DNA of 11,921 nt from CAZUEG01 sp043798775 (GTDB taxonomy: Bacteria; Patescibacteriota; Minisyncoccia; Minisyncoccales; GWA2-46-15): assembly GCA_043798775.1 (NCBI GenBank), contig JAZDOL010000048.1, forward strand, positions 1 through 11,921, in the 5' to 3' direction. The first letter of the stretch is position 1, and every line of letters starts with the position of its first letter. The notes beneath the pieces were generated by a model that was not told the origin of the DNA, ran no database searches, and worked only from the letters and a program-made list of their open reading frames with translations. A program made the translations under genes and the position numbers. Below, piece after piece: positions 8,647-11,921 of the stretch.

Positions 8647-8687
8647 GGTCTAAGTTTAAGCATTTGTTATCCTATATTTGAAAATAT

Positions 8688-8703
8688 ATCGAGAATGGTT
8701 CCC
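8688..8703 (-). repeat. 16-bp motif, copy A (3' of toxin 1)
   Basis: Minus-strand GGGAACCATTCTCGAT, one base different from copy B near 10384. It starts 6 bp after the stop of the toxin gene ending at 8710. GGGAA can pair with TTCTC across a CCA loop (one G-T pair), so it may act as a weak hairpin. Function unknown: terminator, operator, or cassette boundary. Confidence 0.55.
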
Positions 8704-8709
8704 AGTAAT

Positions 8710-9324
8710 TTATGGCTTTAAACTGAATTCGATCAGTTCCTTTCTTACAACTTCGTCTTTAACTTCAAATCCTTTAAGATAAATAACTTTTTCGCTGTAA
8801 TCTATGTCTTTAAAGTAAGCTAATTGAGTACGAAAAATTTTCTCATTGAATTCCTTGCCGAAAATTTCCACGCCTCTTTTCGTTATATTAGAAACCGTGT
8901 GGTTCGCCTTCAAGATGAAATACAAATCAATATAGTCCTTCCACTTGGCGCGGCGGCCGAGCGCGAACGCCTTCATCGCGGCAAGAGTAAGAATGTCGGG
9001 TAGTTTTACGATGTTGTCCAACGATTCCGAAAAATTAATCTTGTACGGAAATTGAAAAAATGTAAACTTGACTCCGTTTGTCAAAAATGTATACTCTCCT
9101 TTTTTGTCCACAAAAACAGCATCAATGGATCCGTGCTTTGCGATTTTTGTTTTAATAGAATAGTTTTGAAATTCTTCAAGGCTAAACAGATCAAAATCAA
9201 TTGATCGTCGATGGCCGAGATGCAAGGCGACGGCGGTATCACCAACTAGGCCAAAATCTTTAGAGAACAACTTAACTGTTTCTAATGACTTCAACTGCGC
9301 GGGCGTTAGGATTTCTCTATGCAT
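8710..9324 (-). CDS. AbiEii/AbiGii-like nucleotidyltransferase toxin (TA module 1)
   Basis: 204 aa, predicted cytoplasmic nucleotidyltransferase-fold protein, the toxin half of an AbiE-like pair. Motif I is VGDTAVALHLGHRRSIDFDLF: G28-D29-T30 replaces the usual G-G-T, followed by R39/R40 and the metal-binding pair D43/D45. The second half has the family's K118 and R124/R125, then KDYIDLYFIL with D130/D133. The length fits the small toxins of this group. It overlaps the 3' end of its partner by 8 nt (ATGCATAG), so translation is coupled. The family modifies RNA or nucleotides; the substrate here is unknown. The G29D change could reduce nucleotide binding or be a natural variant. It could also be a non-toxic domesticated nucleotidyltransferase. 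Confidence 0.8.
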   Translation of the reverse strand: MHREILTPAQLKSLETVKLFSKDFGLVGDTAVALHLGHRRSIDFDLFSLEEFQNYSIKTKIAKHGSIDAVFVDKKGEYTFLTNGVKFTFFQFPYKINFSESLDNIVKLPDILTLAAMKAFALGRRAKWKDYIDLYFILKANHTVSNITKRGVEIFGKEFNEKIFRTQLAYFKDIDYSEKVIYLKGFEVKDEVVRKELIEFSLKP

Positions 9325-9571
9325 ATTTTTGAAAGTACAATCGAAAATAATTTACCACTTCCGGACGATAATTAATTCTCGCGCGGTTTGTTTGTTCACG
9401 GAAAATTTTAGCGGTCTCTTGTATGCCTAAGATAGAGATGAGCTTCCGCACATCGTTCATATCGCCGTAGTTCAAAACCGCTTCCACAATCGCCTCTTGA
9501 GAAAGTTGATCAAAATTCTTTGTGTACCAGACCAGATACGGCCTTTTTTTGATAAAATTCTGAAGTGTCAT
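9317..9571 (-). CDS. Small partner/putative antitoxin of TA module 1
   Basis: 84 aa, helical and mixed-charge (MTLQNFIKKRPYLVWYTKNF ... ISILGIQETAKIFREQTN ... RPEVVNYFRLYFQKYA). I do not recognise a named family with certainty, but small proteins of this pattern next to AbiEii-like genes are typical of antitoxin partners. It is much shorter than classical AbiEi and has no obvious winged-helix wing motif. It precedes the toxin and overlaps it by 8 nt, the antitoxin-first order expected of TA operons. A near-consensus promoter ends immediately in front of its ATG. The antitoxin role is inferred from position and size only. Confidence 0.7.
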   Translation of the reverse strand: MTLQNFIKKRPYLVWYTKNFDQLSQEAIVEAVLNYGDMNDVRKLISILGIQETAKIFREQTNRARINYRPEVVNYFRLYFQKYA

Positions 9572-9577
9572 AAGCTA

Positions 9578-9605
9578 ATTATATCAAAAACGGCGTTATT
9601 TTCAA
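9578..9605 (-). promoter_or_regulatory. Strong sigma-70 promoter of TA module 1, apparently leaderless
   Basis: Minus strand TTGAAA (9605-9600), 16-bp spacer, perfect TATAAT (9583-9578). The -10 box ends 6 nt before the ATG at 9571, so transcription should begin at or within a base or two of the start codon. That leaves no room for a ribosome binding site. Confidence 0.8.
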
Positions 9606-9625
9606 CGCTGATTTTAGAGTAAGGG

Positions 9626-9650
9626 CAATTTAGAAATGTTCTATTTCGCC
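9626..9650 (+). repeat. Solitary insertion-sequence-end-like repeat
   Basis: The 12-mer ATTTAGAAATGT followed by TCTATTTCGCC resembles the repeats at 11795-11831 beside the transposase tail (ATTTAGAAATGT then CATGTTTTTTCCGCC), in the same orientation. No transposase sequence adjoins it, so it is either a scar of a lost element or a chance match in AT-rich DNA. Confidence 0.4.
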
Positions 9651-9666
9651 TGCATTCTGCTAAATC

Positions 9667-9936
9667 CTAACAATTAATCCATTTATGACCAGGGTGACTA
9701 TTCTCGTAATGTTTTGTCGTTTGTTTGGTAATCGTGTGCCACTTCTTGCCTTGTTTCGCGCCTACGATAGAGGCCAAAGCGCAACGGCAAAGGGTCGGAT
9801 CAACTTCATCTATTAATTCGTCAAATACTTCATACGGATCGCGGGTCAAAAACTCTTCGGCTGTATTTATTCCGATTTTTTTAAGCATTAAAGAGGTAAC
9901 TTTTCCGATATTGGGAAGTGTGGTTAAGTCGCTCAT
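9667..9936 (-). CDS. Helix-hairpin-helix Cdd1-like (pathogenicity-locus family) protein
   Basis: 89 aa from ATG 9936 (MSDLTTLPNIGKVTSLMLKK). Residues 4-33 form a helix-hairpin-helix (LPNIGKVTSLMLKKIGINTAEEFL) like non-specific DNA-binding HhH units. The rest, with YEVFDELIDEVDPTLCRCAL (C50, C52) and the ending GKKWHTITKQT ... HPGHKW, matches my memory of the Cdd1/mitomycin-resistance-related family. The biochemical role of the family is not established. An in-frame GTG at 9966 overlaps the upstream stop codon as GTGA and would add 10 residues. I prefer the ATG because homologues begin near MSDL, but coupled initiation at the GTG is possible. It is transcribed after the deoxyribosyltransferase-like gene. 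Confidence 0.8.
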   Translation of the reverse strand: MSDLTTLPNIGKVTSLMLKKIGINTAEEFLTRDPYEVFDELIDEVDPTLCRCALASIVGAKQGKKWHTITKQTTKHYENSHPGHKWINC

Positions 9937-9962
9937 ATACTGTTCTTTAATGTAAAAAATGC

Positions 9963-10373
9963 TCACAGTTTAGTTATGTCCCCGTTCAAAATTATCGGTT
10001 GCATTGCGATAATCTCATCGCTATAAGGCATTTCGGGTATCGGATTAAGGAGATATACCTTTTTATTTAAGATATGAGCAAACCCTATTTCTAAAAAAGA
10101 ATTACCGCCAATGTAATTAGGAATACCTTTTAACGAATCGTTGACTATTAAAACAGCGTCGTTTTTCTCGATCTCGCTAAAATATTGCCTGATTAAATCA
10201 TAATTGATTTTATTTTTCACAGATTCGTTGTGGATATTATCAGAAGTATTTAGCGTGGCATATTCTTCGGTGTGGCGAGGAACGATTACAAGATGACCTA
10301 ATTTAGTTAGCTCTTCCTTAATTCCTAACATCCTCTTCGAAAGACGCATACTTCCGCAAATAACAATTTTCAT
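9963..10373 (-). CDS. Nucleoside 2-deoxyribosyltransferase-like protein
   Basis: 136 aa, soluble, Rossmann-like. It opens with a beta-strand and glycine loop (MKIVICGSM). The middle contains NDAVLIVN, and the end carries NYIGGNSFLEIGFAHILNKK then VYLLNPIPEMPYSDEI. The G-x-(S/T)-x-x-E-x-G-x-A pattern, with E95 as candidate nucleophile, is that of nucleoside 2-deoxyribosyltransferases and related N-glycosidase-like enzymes. The substrate is unknown: nucleotide salvage or a stress/defence nucleotide are both possible. I start at ATG 10373 because the strand begins MKI; an ATG four codons upstream (10385) is in frame and lies in the dyad. Located between the two toxin modules and probably co-transcribed with the Cdd1-like gene. 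Confidence 0.75.
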   Translation of the reverse strand: MKIVICGSMRLSKRMLGIKEELTKLGHLVIVPRHTEEYATLNTSDNIHNESVKNKINYDLIRQYFSEIEKNDAVLIVNDSLKGIPNYIGGNSFLEIGFAHILNKKVYLLNPIPEMPYSDEIIAMQPIILNGDITKL

Positions 10374-10383
10374 AAAAATACTC

Positions 10384-10402
10384 ATCGAGAACGGTTCCCG
10401 AT
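10384..10402 (-). promoter_or_regulatory. 19-bp dyad containing the 16-bp motif, copy B (3' of toxin 2)
   Basis: Minus strand ATCGGGAACCGTTCTCGAT, a near-perfect palindrome (ATCGnGAACnGTTCnCGAT). As RNA it can form an 8-bp stem with a 3-nt loop and is followed by GAGTATTTTT. It lies 18 bp after the stop of toxin 2 and 10 bp before the ATG at 10373. Candidate terminator, operator, or control of translation initiation. Confidence 0.55.
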
Positions 10403-10420
10403 ATTTTAAAAAATAATTAT

Positions 10421-11134
10421 TTATCTTATCACCGATATGTAATTTTTAAGCATAAAAACGGCGTCGGTTTTCAAATGAATTCTAATCCACGCCTTTTCTT
10501 TTTCGCTATCTATAAGCTCCCCCAGCCCCTGTAAAATTTGGTTACCTTCCACTTTCTCTATAAACGCCACGCAGTCAGCCAAATATTCTTTGGTGGTTTT
10601 ACCGGTTCTTTCCCTAACAACTTCGGCATTGATATCCCAGTTATTTTTGGCAAAATAGTGAATGTCATAAATATCTCTCATGGCGATTTCGTGTCTCGAA
10701 GTTAAAGCCGAAAGCTTGCTGGCAAACATATAATCTTTTTTAGCGACAAACATAGATATACCAAGGTGTTCTTTTAGCTCGTAGTGGTTTTGGATATTTT
10801 CCACCAATTTTCTAGTATTAATCTCCACTTTAACGTTATTATCATCATCGCCGTAAGATAACAGAGCAAAAATAGTAAATCTTTTTATGTGTTGATCTTT
10901 TACTTGCCCGTATTTATTTAAAATGGCAATCACTTTTTCAAATACCAATTTTTGATTTTCTTCGCTCACTGCCAGTAAGTCGAAGTCCAGATCTACCGAG
11001 AATCTTGGCAGGTTGTAAAATAAAAAGGCGCAAGTGCCACCCTTGAATCCTAAGATCGGACTAATTGTGACATCGGTATAAATGTCTTTCAAAATTTGCC
11101 CCATTATTAATTGGTGTTTTTCTCTATTGAGCAT
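10421..11134 (-). CDS. AbiEii/AbiGii-type nucleotidyltransferase toxin (TA module 2)
   Basis: 237 aa, cytoplasmic nucleotidyltransferase-fold toxin of a type IV toxin-antitoxin system. Motif I is intact: FKGGTCAF (G32-G33-T34) and RFSVDLDFD with R44, D48 and D50. A third acidic residue lies in VKVEIN (E104). The downstream conserved block reads FASKLSALTSRHEIAMRDIYDIHYF, giving K140, R147, R153-D154 and Y156-D157. These are the standard AbiEii residues and none is missing, so the enzyme should be active. ATG overlaps the AbiEi stop by 11 nt (ATGCTCAATAG). AbiE systems have been linked to phage abortive infection and element stabilisation; which applies here is unknown. The gene is followed by the 19-bp dyad. 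Confidence 0.9.
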   Translation of the reverse strand: MLNREKHQLIMGQILKDIYTDVTISPILGFKGGTCAFLFYNLPRFSVDLDFDLLAVSEENQKLVFEKVIAILNKYGQVKDQHIKRFTIFALLSYGDDDNNVKVEINTRKLVENIQNHYELKEHLGISMFVAKKDYMFASKLSALTSRHEIAMRDIYDIHYFAKNNWDINAEVVRERTGKTTKEYLADCVAFIEKVEGNQILQGLGELIDSEKEKAWIRIHLKTDAVFMLKNYISVIR

Positions 11135-11696
11135 AATTTTTACGATATTTATTCAAACGTTTTATTAGTTGCTTGTTACTGTAAATTTTTACTATTTCGT
11201 CGCATTTTTCCCAATTAATCGATTTTAGATTATCAAAATAATAATTCGGGAATAAGTAAATCATATCCAAGAAAGCCCTTTCTGTGGTGGCCATACTGTA
11301 GTTATCTTTACTCACAATACCAGCAGAATTAAACAGGACGGTATCTTTTAATTTCCTGAAGGTGAAAGTATGTTTATCAACGGTCATCGTCTTAGGCCAC
11401 TTGGAAGCCACAAAAATCGTATCGTAATGTTGGAAAATAACTCCGGATTCCCTTAAAACTGTCTCAAAACTGATATACGACGGTATATAGATACTGGTTG
11501 CCAATTCTTTAGGATTGTAGTTATGATTTTTAGCAAAAACTCCCCTAGTTAATCTAATTAGGGCCTTTTGTTTTACATAATAGGCAGTTTTGGCATATAA
11601 ATTTTCTTCATTGTTTTCTTGCCAAAGCAAAGCTATGTCCTTATTTGTCAGAACCGTTTGGGAAAATTGATATAATTTGGCAATTAAGTTGTCCAC
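11124..11696 (-). CDS. AbiEi-type antitoxin/transcriptional regulator (TA module 2)
   Basis: 190 aa. The N-terminal 60 residues form a winged-helix domain (VLTNKDIALLW, YVKQKALIRLTRGVFAKN, the wing being LIRLTRGVFA). The remainder (IPSYISFETVLRESGVI, VASKWPKTMTVDKHTFTFRK, YSMATTERAFLDMIYLFPNYYF) has the AbiEi C-terminal pattern with the characteristic SYISFETVL and ATTERAFLD phrases. Such proteins neutralise AbiEii without contact and repress their own operon. Translation begins at GTG 11696; no ATG is available in frame. It overlaps the toxin by 11 nt. The upstream promoter lies against an insertion-sequence end. No Shine-Dalgarno sequence is visible. Confidence 0.88.
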   Translation of the reverse strand: MDNLIAKLYQFSQTVLTNKDIALLWQENNEENLYAKTAYYVKQKALIRLTRGVFAKNHNYNPKELATSIYIPSYISFETVLRESGVIFQHYDTIFVASKWPKTMTVDKHTFTFRKLKDTVLFNSAGIVSKDNYSMATTERAFLDMIYLFPNYYFDNLKSINWEKCDEIVKIYSNKQLIKRLNKYRKNYAQ

Positions 11697-11739
11697 ATCA
11701 ATAATATCTAACTGAACCGATAAAATTTCATAGTTCCAG

Positions 11740-11766
11740 TGTATATTATTACAAAAAACGGGTCAA
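11740..11766 (-). promoter_or_regulatory. Candidate promoter of TA module 2
   Basis: Minus strand TTGACC (11766-11761), 15-bp spacer, TATACA (11745-11740); transcription would start about 35-40 nt before the GTG at 11696. The -35 box is just outside the insertion-sequence-end dyad, so the element may supply or disturb it. Confidence 0.45.
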
Positions 11767-11794
11767 CGCGCGTTTAGTTGATGTCAACGGGAAA

Positions 11795-11831
11795 TAGAAA
11801 TGTCATACTTTCAAGGATTTAGAAATGTCAT
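11795..11831 (+). repeat. Two direct 12-bp repeats at the insertion-sequence end
   Basis: TAGAAATGTCAT occurs at 11795-11806 and again at 11820-11831, exactly 25 bp apart. They lie at the 3' end of the transposase fragment and overlap its stop codon. Tandem GAAATGTC units at element ends are, from memory, typical of some IS481-like elements; they are candidate transposase binding sites. Confidence 0.75.
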
Positions 11832-11920
11832 GTTTTTTCCGCCGAGTTCAAAATGAATCTTTGTCGCCAAGGATGGTTAGCCGGGGGAATATGCGCCGCC
11901 TTGCGGTTGGCGGGAATAAC
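11828..11920 (-). CDS. IS481-like transposase, C-terminal fragment (5' part beyond window)
   Basis: An open minus-strand frame enters from the right edge and ends at TGA 11828. Its 30 residues include AAHIPPANHPWRQRF, matching the P-P-x-x-H-P-W-R tail that closes many IS481-family DDE transposases. The catalytic domain would lie outside the window, so intactness cannot be judged. The stop overlaps the inner 12-bp direct repeat, placing the element's end between here and about 11777. The assignment rests on a short motif plus the flanking repeats. Base composition of this stretch is more GC-rich than the neighbouring toxin genes, consistent with separate ancestry. Confidence 0.65.
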   Translation of the reverse strand, partial: VIPANRKAAHIPPANHPWRQRFILNSAEKT

Positions 11921-11921
11921 C

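Larger units (their letters stand above)
11777..11921 (-). mobile_element. 3' end of an IS481-like insertion sequence (continues beyond window)
   Basis: Contains the transposase tail, two direct repeats of TAGAAATGTCAT and a GTTGA-TG-TCAAC dyad (11777-11788). GTCAACG also recurs at 11762-11768 and 11783-11789. The exact outer boundary and target duplication cannot be set from one end. Confidence 0.55.

Noticed and set aside
10384..10402. LexA/SOS box reading of the GAAC...GTTC dyad
   Set aside because: The Gram-positive type LexA box needs GAAC-N4-GTTC; here the half-sites are separated by one base.
11854..11921. Plus-strand ATG frame entering the right edge
   Set aside because: The minus strand gives the HPWR transposase tail with a stop at the repeats; the plus frame has no recognisable content.
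1..11921. tRNA, rRNA, CRISPR array or replication origin
   Set aside because: No cloverleaf-like GC arms, no regularly spaced repeats and no clustered DnaA-box-like sites were seen by eye; a covariance-model scan would be the proper test.

Overview
The window reads as AT-rich bacterial chromosome. Every gene I accept lies on the minus strand. The gene set (compact dnaG-rpoD pair, short MscL, several AbiE-like nucleotidyltransferase modules, an S51-peptidase remnant, small anchored proteins of unknown role, almost no Shine-Dalgarno sequences) is what I would expect of a Candidate Phyla Radiation (Patescibacteria) genome. That placement is an inference from protein style; no rRNA or other marker is present.

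Reading in the direction of transcription (right to left), the core block is 6811 to 1: an ABC exporter half-transporter, DNA primase (dnaG), the principal sigma factor (rpoD), and an O-antigen ligase/polymerase-like membrane protein that runs off the left edge. The last three are separated by only 4 and 3 nt, so primase, sigma factor and envelope polymer enzyme are probably one transcript. A GC-rich hairpin (6835-6871) separates the ABC gene from mscL.

The middle (6899-8646) is decaying or lineage-specific. mscL is split by an insert of about 60 bp that carries a perfect 10-bp-stem hairpin and shifts the frame inside the first membrane helix. Next to it are a multi-pass membrane protein of unknown function, a 134-bp internal-deletion remnant of an S51 peptidase/type 1 glutamine amidotransferase-like gene, and a single-pass anchored protein.

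The right part (8710-11696) is accessory. It has two separate overlapping antitoxin-toxin pairs with AbiEii-type nucleotidyltransferase toxins: a short-antitoxin pair with an apparently leaderless promoter, and a classical AbiEi/AbiEii pair. Between them lie a nucleoside 2-deoxyribosyltransferase-like gene and a helix-hairpin-helix Cdd1-like gene. A shared 16-bp motif sits just 3' of both toxin genes. The right edge holds the C-terminal tail of an IS481-like transposase with direct repeats at its end; a single related repeat near 9631 suggests the 9.6-11.8 kb block is bounded by insertion-sequence debris.

I found no tRNA, rRNA, CRISPR array, riboswitch or replication origin.
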